In this document: positions 55,689 to 64,000 of the stretch, one piece after another
How positions within the stretch are numbered: the stretch's first letter is position 1
Layout of the letters: each line of letters opens with the position of its first letter
From: CBDAUN01 sp965214615
GTDB lineage: Bacteria; Pseudomonadota; Gammaproteobacteria; Arenicellales; JAJDZL01
DNA length: 64,000 nt
Reading direction: 5' to 3'
Assembly (NCBI GenBank): GCA_965214615.1
Contig: OZ243952.1
Span: 682,001 to 746,000, forward strand
Notes under the pieces: generated by a model
What the model saw: only the letters and a program-made list of their open reading frames with translations
Database searches by the model: none
What the model was told of the DNA's origin: nothing
Program-made: the position numbers and the translations under genes

Positions 55689-58600
55689 TTGCTGTGCGTG
55701 CCAATGTTCATCGGTGCCGTGGTCCCGGCCGCCGCGCAGACGACACCGACAATCTCCCCGTCGACGCTGATCGAGACTGGGGTCTTAAATAACCTTGGCA
55801 CGTCGACCAGCGTGCTTGTCAGCAATATCCCGTCGAACTGGACCGCTCCGGTCACCCATGCGCTTACGACTACCGGCACCGGCACCGGTCACGCGAGCAT
55901 CGCATTCTCCGATTGCAGAACAGTAGACCAGCTTAGTACCTCCCTTGACACCTACGACCTATGCGACAATCAGGGCTCCGGCTACTATGCGGACGGAAAC
56001 TTGTACAATCTCTCGCTCAGGGCGAGCATCGATTCTCACTCGGATTCGGGCGAGACGTTCACGGTGACGCTGACGGACTCTTCGGCGACGCCGAAGACTG
56101 CTTCCTTCACGATGACGATCAACGATCCGCCGGTGAGGATCGGGGTGACGCTGCCCGAGCAGGAGGGCGTATCCCGTGTCGGCGGCAAGCAGCCCCAGGA
56201 GGAGAGTACGGGCAGCGTGGCGTTCGATCTAAGCGCCGACGAGCCGTTGGCGAACGATCTGACGGTGTGCGTGCGGGTGAGCGAGCAAGGCGGAAGCCGG
56301 GTCGCAGCGGGCGACAAGAGCATCCAGACGGCGACCCTGCTGGCCAGCGGCACCAGCAACGGTTCGGGCACCTACACGGTCAACTGGACCGACACGGCCG
56401 CCGACGACCCGGACAGCTCCATCATCGTCCGGGTAGTGGCGCCTGAGGAGACGGGCTGTTCGGCGACCGACGGCAGCTATGCGGTATCCAGTGACGACCC
56501 CTTCGACGAGATCCTCATTCAGGACGACGAGGACACCGTGGTCTCGCTCACCAGTTCGGACCCGACCATGACCGAGGGCGACGCCTCGGACACGGCGACC
56601 CTCACGGTTTCGCTGTCCCGCCGGCTTTATGGCAGCGAGACCATCGGGGTGCCGATCGCGCTGGCGTCGACCACCGGGGCGCGGCTGCCGGGGACCGCCA
56701 ACCACGACTTCACGGTCGCGGCCGCGGCGGCGAGCATGCACAGCGGGGTGACGCTGGCGGCCGACGCGCCGGCTGCCACGCCAAGGCTGATCTTCACCGG
56801 CCACGACAGCAACACGGTGCAGACGGCGACGGTGACGCTGACCCCGGTGGCGAACCGCGACGACGGCGACGCGATCGACGAGACGATCACCGCGACGCTG
56901 AGCTCGCTCGGCCTGCTGGACACCACGGTAAGCGGCGTGGCGGCGCATGGGACGAACAACGCGGCGACCCTGACGCTGGCGGACGACGAGGCCGTGCCGG
57001 TGGTGACATGCTCTGCCCAGGGCAACATCTTCAATGACACCAGCCTTCGCATTCTCGAGACCGGCGAAACGACCTATTGCGTGCGCCTGAACACCGCGCC
57101 GTCGGGCGGCAACACCACCGTCACCATCACCAACACGGGTTCGTATCAGGGGTCAGTGACCTTCAGCCCGACGTCACTCACCTTCACGTCATCGGACTAC
57201 CAGACACCCCAGCAGGTGACTGTGACCGGCGCGGACGAGTCCGGTTCGCATCGCAACCGCACGACGCAGTTGACCCACACGGCCAGCGGCGGCGGCTATT
57301 CGGGCCAGAACCTGGGCAATGTCCGGGTCAACGTGGACGATGCGCCCGAGGTCGAGGCGTTTTGGCACATCCAGGGCGCTGCGCAAATCCGGCGACCGCA
57401 CACCGTGACGTCAACGCGCGGGTTGAAGCCGTGGCTGAACGCGGCACCCGGCGACAGGATACCCTATGTCGTGCGCCTGTCGAACCGCCCGGAGCCCGGC
57501 GGCACGGTGACCGTGACGGCGACGTCAGGCAAGGGGAACCTGGTCGGCCTGTCGCTGACCAAGGACGGCGCAGCGCAAGACACGGTGACAGTGGATTTCA
57601 AGGATCGCAGTCCCGGCCCAGGCACGGGCTGCACCAACTGGCTCGGGTATGAAGCGCATGAATACTTTGACAGCAACAACAACGGTTACAAGCGAATAGT
57701 GTCGGGCGGCGGGCCGAGCGAGAGCTACGATGGCACCCCGGACACGCCCTGGGAGTGCTGGCGCATGATCTACGTGGTCCGCCTCCCGGCCTCGTTCGGC
57801 ATCGACGACACCTGCGCCGACATCACCCACACGGCCAGAGGCGGCGGCGTGCGCAAGGTCACGGTCGATAAGATCCGCGCCCATGTAAGGAACCCGGGGC
57901 GCAACAGACGGGGGTCAAGTGGTTACAACAGCCAGTGCCGCAACCTGGACGGCAACACGGTCTCCGCACCCGCCCTTGCCGCCCCGGCGCCCAGCGAGGC
58001 GGTGGCCAATGTGCAGGTGACGGCGGTGGACGACACCAGCGCCAGTGTCACCTGGGACGCGGTGGAGCACGCCACCTCCTATGACGTGTCGTGGAGTGCC
58101 GAGAGCGGCGATTCGCTGTACGCTTCGGCCGGCGACCTGCCCGGCGTGACAGACACCTCGGCCACCATCGACCACGGCGCCTCGGTGCCGATGACGCTGA
58201 CGGTGACGGTGACGCCGGAATATGTCGACAAGAACGGCGACACACAGCAGTTGGCGAGCCTCGCCGCCACGGCAACTCTCGAGGTGGGGCCGGGCAGCGA
58301 CGCGCTGAGTGCTAGCGCGCAGGCCGAGGCGGCCTGCGTCTCCGACGCCCTGCTGGCCGACGCCCGCGAGTATGCGGGCGAGACCTGGCGGACTTCGCCG
58401 GACCATGTCGAGCGCTGGAGCCGGGTGCTGGCCGCCTACGGGGTGGACAACGCCTACAGCAGCAACCCGATGACTGTCGCCGAGGCCAAGGCGCAGGCGG
58501 ACCGCGGCCTTCAGCGCTGGGTGCCGGTGGTGCCGGCGCTTGAATGTCTGGACAAGGAGCCGGCGGCGGCAGAGGCGCAGGCAGAGGCACAGGCCGAGGC

Positions 58601-61595
58601 GCAGCAGGCGGTTCCCGCGATCACCGTGACCGCCGGTGCGGGGGTGACCGAAGGCACGGCGGCGGGCTTTACGCTCAAGGCCGATCCGGTGCCGGCCGAG
58701 GAGATCGAGGTGACCGTGTCGATCGCGCAGACCGGTGCGGTCGCCGACGCTTCGGCTCTCGGCGAACGCACGGTGACGATACCGGCCGGCAAGGCCGAGG
58801 CGGCCTTTGCGGTTGTAACGGCGGCTGATGAGACCGACGAGCCCGCGGGCACGGTCACTGCGACAGCGGCGGACGGAGCCGGCTACACGGTGAGCGGCCA
58901 GAGCGCGTCGGTGACGGTCGCCGACGACGATGCCACGCAGGTGACGCTGACGGCTTCGCAGGTTGATCTTTCCGAGTCCTCGGGCACCGGTACGCTGACG
59001 CTGACGCTTGGAAGGGTGCTTGTCGAAGGCGAAAGCCTTTCGGTGGCGCTTTCGTTCGCCGGAACGGCGACGCTCGGGACCGACTATGAACTTGCAGCGC
59101 CAAGCACGGCGCCGGCAGGGGTGTCGTACGCCAATCTTTCAGGTTCCGATCCTGCAAGAGTACCGACGGTGACCTTCGCCGGTCCGGCCGGCGGCGAGTC
59201 TGCGGCATCGGCGACGCTTGAGGTTTCGGCGCTCGCCGACAGCCTGGGCGAGGGCGAGGGCGAGACGGTTTCAGTCAAGGTCGGATCGCTTTCGGCGACC
59301 GGCCTTGGCGGCGGAGCCGAAGCGTCGGGTTCGACCGTCCTTGCAATTGTCGAGCCGCCGCCTGAGATATCCATTGCCGCTGATTCGCAATCCGTGGCCG
59401 AGGGCGATGACGCCGGGTTCACCGTCACCGCAAGCCGGGCGCCCGGTACCGATCTGACGGTCAGGGTGACGGTGTCGGAGTCCGGAGACTTCGTGGCATC
59501 CGCCGACGAGGGCTCTGCGACAGTGGTCATCGCCGAGGGCGAGACCGAGGCCGCATTTTCGGTGCCGACGGTGAACGACGCCGTACAGGAATCCGGAGGC
59601 ACGGTGACCGCAGCCCTTGCCGGCGGCGGGCCGGCCTACGAAGTGGCGGCTGCGCCGGACGATTCGGCCTCGGTGAAGGTGGCCGATAATGATACGCCTG
59701 CCGCAGTGCCGACGCTGTCGGTCGCCGACGTGAGCGCGAAAGAGGATGTCGGGCTGATGTACTTTGCGATCAGTCTCGACCGGCCTGCATCGGATCCGGT
59801 GAAGGTGACGTTCACGGCGCGCGATTCGGATCCGGTGTCTGCGCGCCAGGGCGAGGACTATTACTGGTGGTGGCCCGAGGGGGTCCGGATCACCTTTCAT
59901 CCGGGTCAGACCGAAAAGAGGATGTGGGTGTATGTCTACAATGACAATCACGACGAGGATCCGGAAACCTTCGAGGTGGCGCTGTCGCAGCCTTCGGGCG
60001 GAGCGGCGATCGGAGACGGCGTGGCGGTCGGAACGATAGTCAATTCCGATCCGATGCCGGCGGCGTGGTTGACGCGGTTCGGTCGCACAGCCGCGCAGCA
60101 GGCGCTTGACGCGGTTTCAGGGCGCATTGCCGCACCCCGGGACGCCGGCATTCACGGTTCGGTCGCCGGACAGCCGGTGAGCTTCGGCCCGGCGGCGCAG
60201 TCCGGCTTCGACGGCGCATCGGCTGCCGCGGCGCAGGATCATTCCCTGGATGCGCTGCATTCGCATTCGGTCGCCGGCGTCCCGGCCGATGAGCGGTACG
60301 CCGGCGGCGGCTTTGTCGGCGCCGGCGGGCAGACCTATTCGATGACGGCGCGCGAGGCGCTGCTTGCGAGCAGCTTTGCAGCGACCGGCCAGGCCGATGC
60401 CGCAGGGGGTACCCTGGCCCTTTGGGGCCGTGCGGCGCATTCGGATTTCGACGGACGCGAGGGCGACTTCGCGCTTGACGGCGATGCGTCCACGGCGATG
60501 GTCGGTGCCGACTATGTCGCCGACGGCTGGCTGGTCGGCATGGCGCTGATGCGCACCGACGGCGAGGGCGGCTACCGCGACACCGATCCTGAAGATGACG
60601 TGTGCGTGGCACTTCCGGGCACCGGCCAGGACAATGCGCAGTGCCGCGCGGTGCGCGGCGGCGACGGCAGGGTCGAGGCGACGCTGACCTCGGCGGTTCC
60701 CTACGGCTCGGTGCAGGTTTCCGAGGGTCTGAAGGTGTGGGGCGCGCTGGGCTACGGCACCGGCAAGGTGACGCTGAAGCCGGATACCGAAGAGGCAAGG
60801 GAACTTGAGGCCGACATCTCCTGGACCATGGCCGCAGGCGGCCTGCGCGGCGATGTGATGTCGCCGGGCGGCGGTTCGGGACTTTCCATTGCCGTGGTGT
60901 CCGATGCGCTCTGGGCGCGCACCGGGTCGGATAAGACCCGCGAGCTTGCGTCATCGGATTCGCATGTGACACGGCTGCGTCTGGGGCTTGAGGGAAGCTG
61001 GCGCACGGCGCTTGACCAGGGCGGTCATTTCACGCCGAGGTTCGAGATCGGCGCGCGCCATGACGGCGGCGACGCCGAGACCGGCTTCGGGCTCGAGCTT
61101 GGCGGCGGTGTTTCGTGGTCGGATCCTGTCATGGGTCTTTCGCTTGAGCTTTCAGGGCGCACACTTGCGGTGCACGGGTCCGAGGATCTTAAGGATCGCG
61201 GCTTTGCCGCCACGGTATCGTGGGATCCGGATCCTGCGACCCGTCGCGGTGCGTCGCTGACATTGACGCAGGAGCGCGGAGGACAGGCGCAAGGCGGACT
61301 TGACGCGCTGTTTGCGCCGCAAGCGCTTGATGCTCGCGCAACCGGAGCCGATGCGCCGGTTCGCTGGCGCGCCGAGGCGGCCTACGGCTATGCGGTTCCG
61401 GGCGCGCGCGTCATAGCGGGCCCGCATGCGGGGCTGGGACTTTCGCCCGGCAATCGCCAGTACACCCTGGGATGGCGCGTGACGCCGGCCAGGGGTGCGC
61501 CGGACGTGTCATTCGGGGTGAGCGCGACGCGCACCGAAAGCGATACGCTCGAGCCGCAGCATTCGGTCGGATTCGAGGCTGTCGCCCGCTGGTAG
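55689..61595 (+). CDS. Giant Calx-beta/autotransporter surface protein
   Basis: 1968 aa from the first possible in-frame start, TTG 55689, but the frame is open back to 55440. That upstream part encodes the rest of a signal peptide (RNLRRGLLPALLCVP, cleavage after PAAAQ), so the real start is further upstream, probably the ATG at 55436 in another repeat phase. Layout by residue: Calx-beta-like repeats at about 148-290 and 293-440; a Ser/Thr-rich region; a fibronectin III-like unit at about 760-870; an Ala/Glu linker near 960-975; four further Calx-beta-like repeats at about 978-1085, 1087-1225, 1226-1337 and 1341-1455; and a C-terminal autotransporter-type beta barrel at about 1548-1968 ending in aromatic Trp (SVGFEAVARW). 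It is probably displayed on the outer membrane as an adhesin or Ca2+-binding surface protein. GC content is clearly above its neighbours. Confidence 0.88.
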   Translation: MLCVPMFIGAVVPAAAQTTPTISPSTLIETGVLNNLGTSTSVLVSNIPSNWTAPVTHALTTTGTGTGHASIAFSDCRTVDQLSTSLDTYDLCDNQGSGYYADGNLYNLSLRASIDSHSDSGETFTVTLTDSSATPKTASFTMTINDPPVRIGVTLPEQEGVSRVGGKQPQEESTGSVAFDLSADEPLANDLTVCVRVSEQGGSRVAAGDKSIQTATLLASGTSNGSGTYTVNWTDTAADDPDSSIIVRVVAPEETGCSATDGSYAVSSDDPFDEILIQDDEDTVVSLTSSDPTMTEGDASDTATLTVSLSRRLYGSETIGVPIALASTTGARLPGTANHDFTVAAAAASMHSGVTLAADAPAATPRLIFTGHDSNTVQTATVTLTPVANRDDGDAIDETITATLSSLGLLDTTVSGVAAHGTNNAATLTLADDEAVPVVTCSAQGNIFNDTSLRILETGETTYCVRLNTAPSGGNTTVTITNTGSYQGSVTFSPTSLTFTSSDYQTPQQVTVTGADESGSHRNRTTQLTHTASGGGYSGQNLGNVRVNVDDAPEVEAFWHIQGAAQIRRPHTVTSTRGLKPWLNAAPGDRIPYVVRLSNRPEPGGTVTVTATSGKGNLVGLSLTKDGAAQDTVTVDFKDRSPGPGTGCTNWLGYEAHEYFDSNNNGYKRIVSGGGPSESYDGTPDTPWECWRMIYVVRLPASFGIDDTCADITHTARGGGVRKVTVDKIRAHVRNPGRNRRGSSGYNSQCRNLDGNTVSAPALAAPAPSEAVANVQVTAVDDTSASVTWDAVEHATSYDVSWSAESGDSLYASAGDLPGVTDTSATIDHGASVPMTLTVTVTPEYVDKNGDTQQLASLAATATLEVGPGSDALSASAQAEAACVSDALLADAREYAGETWRTSPDHVERWSRVLAAYGVDNAYSSNPMTVAEAKAQADRGLQRWVPVVPALECLDKEPAAAEAQAEAQAEAQQAVPAITVTAGAGVTEGTAAGFTLKADPVPAEEIEVTVSIAQTGAVADASALGERTVTIPAGKAEAAFAVVTAADETDEPAGTVTATAADGAGYTVSGQSASVTVADDDATQVTLTASQVDLSESSGTGTLTLTLGRVLVEGESLSVALSFAGTATLGTDYELAAPSTAPAGVSYANLSGSDPARVPTVTFAGPAGGESAASATLEVSALADSLGEGEGETVSVKVGSLSATGLGGGAEASGSTVLAIVEPPPEISIAADSQSVAEGDDAGFTVTASRAPGTDLTVRVTVSESGDFVASADEGSATVVIAEGETEAAFSVPTVNDAVQESGGTVTAALAGGGPAYEVAAAPDDSASVKVADNDTPAAVPTLSVADVSAKEDVGLMYFAISLDRPASDPVKVTFTARDSDPVSARQGEDYYWWWPEGVRITFHPGQTEKRMWVYVYNDNHDEDPETFEVALSQPSGGAAIGDGVAVGTIVNSDPMPAAWLTRFGRTAAQQALDAVSGRIAAPRDAGIHGSVAGQPVSFGPAAQSGFDGASAAAAQDHSLDALHSHSVAGVPADERYAGGGFVGAGGQTYSMTAREALLASSFAATGQADAAGGTLALWGRAAHSDFDGREGDFALDGDASTAMVGADYVADGWLVGMALMRTDGEGGYRDTDPEDDVCVALPGTGQDNAQCRAVRGGDGRVEATLTSAVPYGSVQVSEGLKVWGALGYGTGKVTLKPDTEEARELEADISWTMAAGGLRGDVMSPGGGSGLSIAVVSDALWARTGSDKTRELASSDSHVTRLRLGLEGSWRTALDQGGHFTPRFEIGARHDGGDAETGFGLELGGGVSWSDPVMGLSLELSGRTLAVHGSEDLKDRGFAATVSWDPDPATRRGASLTLTQERGGQAQGGLDALFAPQALDARATGADAPVRWRAEAAYGYAVPGARVIAGPHAGLGLSPGNRQYTLGWRVTPARGAPDVSFGVSATRTESDTLEPQHSVGFEAVARW

Positions 61596-62082
61596 CGGGC
61601 GGCGCTTCTGCGCCGTTCGGGCCTGCGCATCCGGAGCTCGGCGCAGGCCCCGCATCGTAGCCATTGCCCGGCGCGCGCGAGTGCCGGGCTGCCCGGGCGC
61701 GCCTCGCGAACGATTGTTCATTTTCGCCGCAGATTCATCTCGCCGCGTCAATAGGGTGAGAAATTCTTAGATTAGATACAGGCTTATTGGCGAATCAGGC
61801 CTGTACTGGACTTCGAAGCGGCGATGGACACGCATAACACGGCGACTGCGGTTTTTCTATGCGCCCAACGACAAAGGCACAAAGAACAGATTGCATGCAC
61901 TGCAACAAATCACTACAATTAAAGGTTCGCTCGCTCTAATCGAATCAGGATTTCAAGCAATTTCCCATTTCGTTTGCGCTGCATTGACAAGGGTGCCGGG
62001 TATCGCAAGGATACGGATCATCGCCCGCGCCGATTAACATAAATGTCAGCGAGCAGGATTAAATCAATGGAGGTTTGACTGA
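61596..62082. other. Intergenic region with GC hairpins, then gltA leader
   Basis: About 490 bp. Just after the autotransporter stop, a small hairpin GGCGC-TTCT-GCGCC (61601-61614) and a perfect 10-bp stem GGGCCTGCGC/GCGCAGGCCC (61619-61650) occur, without T-tract. The remaining 400 bp are AT-richer and hold the gltA promoter; no further gene was recognised. Confidence 0.5.
61619..61650. terminator. GC-rich hairpin after autotransporter gene
   Basis: Perfect 10-bp stem, 12-nt loop, 24 bp after the stop codon. No T-tract follows, so it may stabilise the mRNA end or assist termination rather than act as a classical terminator. Confidence 0.4.
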
Positions 62083-63522
62083 ATGGCTGTTCGAAAATTG
62101 AAATCGAAAACTGTTGCCAAGAGCAAGGAGCCGGACATTAACGCAGGTGACAGCAAGAACAATACGGTCACTGTGATCGACAATCGTCAGGGAGATTCCT
62201 ACGAATTTCCCATCCTTGAAGGAACGCTAGGTCCGAGTGTTATCGATATTCGAACTCTGTATTCAAAAACCGGGATGTTCACCTACGATCCGGGTTTCAC
62301 GTCCACCGGGTCATGCATGTCGAAAATTACATACATCGACGGCGACAAGGGAGTTCTGCTTCACCGAGGCTATCCGATAGAGCAACTGGTGGACAAAACA
62401 GACTATTTGGAAGTGTGCTATCTGCTGCTGCACGACCATCTTCCGTCTGCGCAGGAGAAGCAAGAGTTTGACGAGGCGATAACGAAGCACACGATGCTTC
62501 ACGAGCAATTGGTATCCTTTTACCGGGGGTTTAAGCGGTCCGCTCATCCGATGGCGATCATGGTCGGCGTAGTCGGCGCGCTGTCTGCATTCTATTACGA
62601 AACTGCCGACCTTCGCGAACCCAGAGAGCGAATGGTCGCCGCACACAGGCTTATTGCCAAGATGCCCACGATCGGTGCCTACGCGTTCAAGTATTCGCTG
62701 GGCCAGCCGTTCATCTATCCGAAAAACAACTTAAATTATTCGCAAAACCTGCTTCGCATGCTGTTCGCGGTACCGGCCGAAGACTACGAGGTCAATCCGA
62801 CACTGGCTAAGGCGATCAACCGGATCCTCATCTTGCATGCCGATCACGAACAGAATGCTTCAACGTCCACGGTTCGTCTTGCTGGATCGTCGGGCGCAAG
62901 TCCCTATGCATGCGTCGCTTCAGGCATTGCTTCGCTCTGGGGCCCGTCTCACGGCGGGGCCAATGAAGCCGTCTTGACCATGCTTGGCGAAATCGACAAT
63001 GTTAAGAACATTCCTAAATTCATCGAGCGAGCCAAGGATAAGAACGATCCGTTTCGTCTGATGGGCTTTGGGCACCGTGTCTACAAGAATCACGATCCGC
63101 GCGCCACGGTGATGCGCCAGACATGCCATGAAGTGCTCAAGGAACTCGGCACGTCCGATCCTTTGATGGACATCGCGCTGGAACTGGAACGAATTGCCTT
63201 GGAAGACGAGTACTTCATCGAAAAGCGCCTTTATCCCAATGTGGATTTCTATTCGGGAATTATTCTCAAGGCGATCGGCTTTCCTACTCAGATGTTTACG
63301 GTCATGTTCGCGATTGCACGAACGGTCGGCTGGATCGCGCATTGGAAGGAAATGTATGACGGCGACGAGGATCAGAAGATCGGCCGCCCCCGCCAGCTAT
63401 ACCTGGGCTCGACCGAGCGCAACTATACGGGTCTGGAAGCCCGCGCCAATACAAGGAAAGACCCGGTTCAGGATTGGAACATCAAGGTACGCAAGGTCTG
63501 GCAGGCCTTCGGCGGACACTGA
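62083..63522 (+). CDS. gltA: Citrate synthase, type II
   Basis: 479 aa; GGAGG lies 8 nt before the ATG at 62083. Condenses oxaloacetate and acetyl-CoA in the TCA cycle. The hexameric gram-negative class is indicated by its N-terminal beta domain ('GDSYEFPILEGTLGPSVIDI') and conserved 'ILHADHEQNASTSTVRLAGSS', 'SLWGPSHGGANEA' (catalytic His), 'MGFGHRVYKNHDPRA' (catalytic His) and 'VDFYSG' (catalytic Asp). It is longer than the usual ~430 residues because of a Lys-rich N-terminal extension of about 35-40 residues and a slightly longer C-terminus. Confidence 0.97.
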   Translation: MAVRKLKSKTVAKSKEPDINAGDSKNNTVTVIDNRQGDSYEFPILEGTLGPSVIDIRTLYSKTGMFTYDPGFTSTGSCMSKITYIDGDKGVLLHRGYPIEQLVDKTDYLEVCYLLLHDHLPSAQEKQEFDEAITKHTMLHEQLVSFYRGFKRSAHPMAIMVGVVGALSAFYYETADLREPRERMVAAHRLIAKMPTIGAYAFKYSLGQPFIYPKNNLNYSQNLLRMLFAVPAEDYEVNPTLAKAINRILILHADHEQNASTSTVRLAGSSGASPYACVASGIASLWGPSHGGANEAVLTMLGEIDNVKNIPKFIERAKDKNDPFRLMGFGHRVYKNHDPRATVMRQTCHEVLKELGTSDPLMDIALELERIALEDEYFIEKRLYPNVDFYSGIILKAIGFPTQMFTVMFAIARTVGWIAHWKEMYDGDEDQKIGRPRQLYLGSTERNYTGLEARANTRKDPVQDWNIKVRKVWQAFGGH

Positions 63523-63549
63523 TACGGCCACCTGCGGCTATTGGCCGTA
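63523..63549. terminator. Hairpin between gltA and DUF3179 gene
   Basis: Perfect 8-bp stem TACGGCCA/TGGCCGTA with 11-nt loop right after the gltA stop and overlapping the last codons of the convergent DUF3179 gene. No T-tract on either side, so it is only a probable terminator. Confidence 0.4.
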
Positions 63550-63999
63550 GATCTGCGAGTCAGGATGAAACGCCAGCCACGCGAAGGCAAAGTGGATTCC
63601 ATTCGGCAGGTCCGGCAGTTGCTCGCCGGCAAGTTCGCCGGCGACCGCCTGACCGAAAATATTCCACTGCGAATTGGTTTCAATGTCGTAGAACGACTCG
63701 CCCCGCTTCTCGAACGTCAATAATCGGCCATCCAAATTTCGCTTGAAGGCCGTCGCTGACGGAATCGTCCGCGATTCTGCGATTGCGCTTTGATCAAGCG
63801 CCGATACGGTGTCGTTCCTGCTGAATACAACGAGATCGACGCCGTTGAATTTGTCATTGATGACCGGTTCGCGTTCGAATCCGCGAAACGGATAAATCCG
63901 ATGCTGCGCCCCGACTGAGACATTGATTATGCGCTCCATCGCAGGCAGTCTCGGGTCTGCAGGGTCCTCAAGCAGAAACGGTATGTTGTCGATGCTGTC
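63538..63999 (-). CDS. DUF3179 family protein, 5' part outside window
   Basis: The frame is open to the window end, so the gene starts to the right; 154 C-terminal codons are visible. 'NIPFLLEDPADPRLPAMERIINVSVGAQHRIYPFRGFEREPVINDKFNGVDLVVFSR' followed by 'TFEKRGESFYDIETNSQWNIFGQAVAGELAGEQL' and 'FAFAWLAFHPDSQIYG' match DUF3179, a secreted or membrane-anchored family of unknown function often seen near surface or metal-related genes. An ATG at 63939 is internal. Convergent with gltA. Confidence 0.85.
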   Translation of the reverse strand, partial: DSIDNIPFLLEDPADPRLPAMERIINVSVGAQHRIYPFRGFEREPVINDKFNGVDLVVFSRNDTVSALDQSAIAESRTIPSATAFKRNLDGRLLTFEKRGESFYDIETNSQWNIFGQAVAGELAGEQLPDLPNGIHFAFAWLAFHPDSQIYGQ

Positions 64000-64000
64000 G

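Noticed and set aside
56036..61630. Long antisense and shifted frames under the autotransporter gene (up to about 310 codons, e.g. 60040-60972 minus)
   Set aside because: Very GC-rich coding DNA creates long shadow frames; their products are Arg/Pro/Ala-rich and family-less, while the plus-strand frame has clear domains.

Overview
The window looks like a chromosome segment of a sulfur-oxidising gammaproteobacterium. This is an inference from gene content: zapG/yhcB, a DUF1820 gene, RpoH with its FtsY-RsmD-CoaD neighbourhood, divergent folB/plsY, and the dissimilatory APS reductase genes aprBA, which in this group usually run in the oxidative direction. Most genes are housekeeping. No rRNA, tRNA or CRISPR array was found. 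Both ends cut through genes: an SLC13-type permease on the left and a DUF3179 protein on the right.

Layout. 1-6.1 kb: permease end, then the tightly packed cytochrome c maturation cluster ccmE-F-G-H-I. 6.1-8.6 kb: an unknown exported protein, a DUF1223 protein and hemJ. 8.6-9.6 kb: a kilobase with no convincing gene, followed by an orphan ATP-grasp protein. 10.9-17.1 kb: pyrE, a complex-I-type SDR, cca, uppP, a MidA-like methyltransferase, folB and plsY. 17.1-19.3 kb: an AT-richer accessory islet with a two-helix membrane protein overlapped by a proline-rich micro-ORF, gene debris, and an AbrB/PIN toxin-antitoxin pair. 19.4-22.5 kb: a TRAP transporter operon (dctQ-dctM-dctP on the minus strand) ending in a clear terminator. 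22.7-29.5 kb: DUF2306, a 35-aa membrane peptide with a PuuD-like membrane protein, argF, rpoH (with a perfect CIRCE operator), ftsY, rsmD, coaD and a Nudix hydrolase. 29.7-32.7 kb: a CbbQ/CbbO-type AAA+/VWA pair. 33-37.5 kb: gcvT-gcvH-gcvP. 38-41 kb: a split class II ribonucleotide reductase. 41-44.3 kb: an oligopeptide-type binding protein and a DUF523-DUF1722 protein. 44.3-47.4 kb: a second AT-richer accessory islet with hipBA, a truncated ORF and decayed mobile-type gene fragments. 47.5-50 kb: aprB-aprA. 50-54.6 kb: zapG, a Phd/VapC pair, DUF1820, small membrane and hydrolase genes, and a MATE exporter. 55.4-61.6 kb: a very large GC-rich Calx-beta/autotransporter surface protein. 62-63.5 kb: citrate synthase.

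The most striking observation is an octanucleotide tandem repeat (about 11.75 copies) directly upstream of the giant autotransporter. The autotransporter frame is open through the repeat and encodes a signal-peptide-like segment, but has no start codon in front of that segment. An ATG with a plausible ribosome binding site sits at the repeat edge in a different frame. Adding one repeat unit, or removing two, would join the two. This has the arithmetic of translational phase variation, with the sequenced copy apparently out of frame.

Metabolically the segment combines c-type cytochrome assembly, haem synthesis (HemJ), APS reductase, glycine cleavage, citrate synthase and a B12-dependent ribonucleotide reductase. 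Three toxin-antitoxin loci mark the three places where accessory DNA has been inserted or kept.
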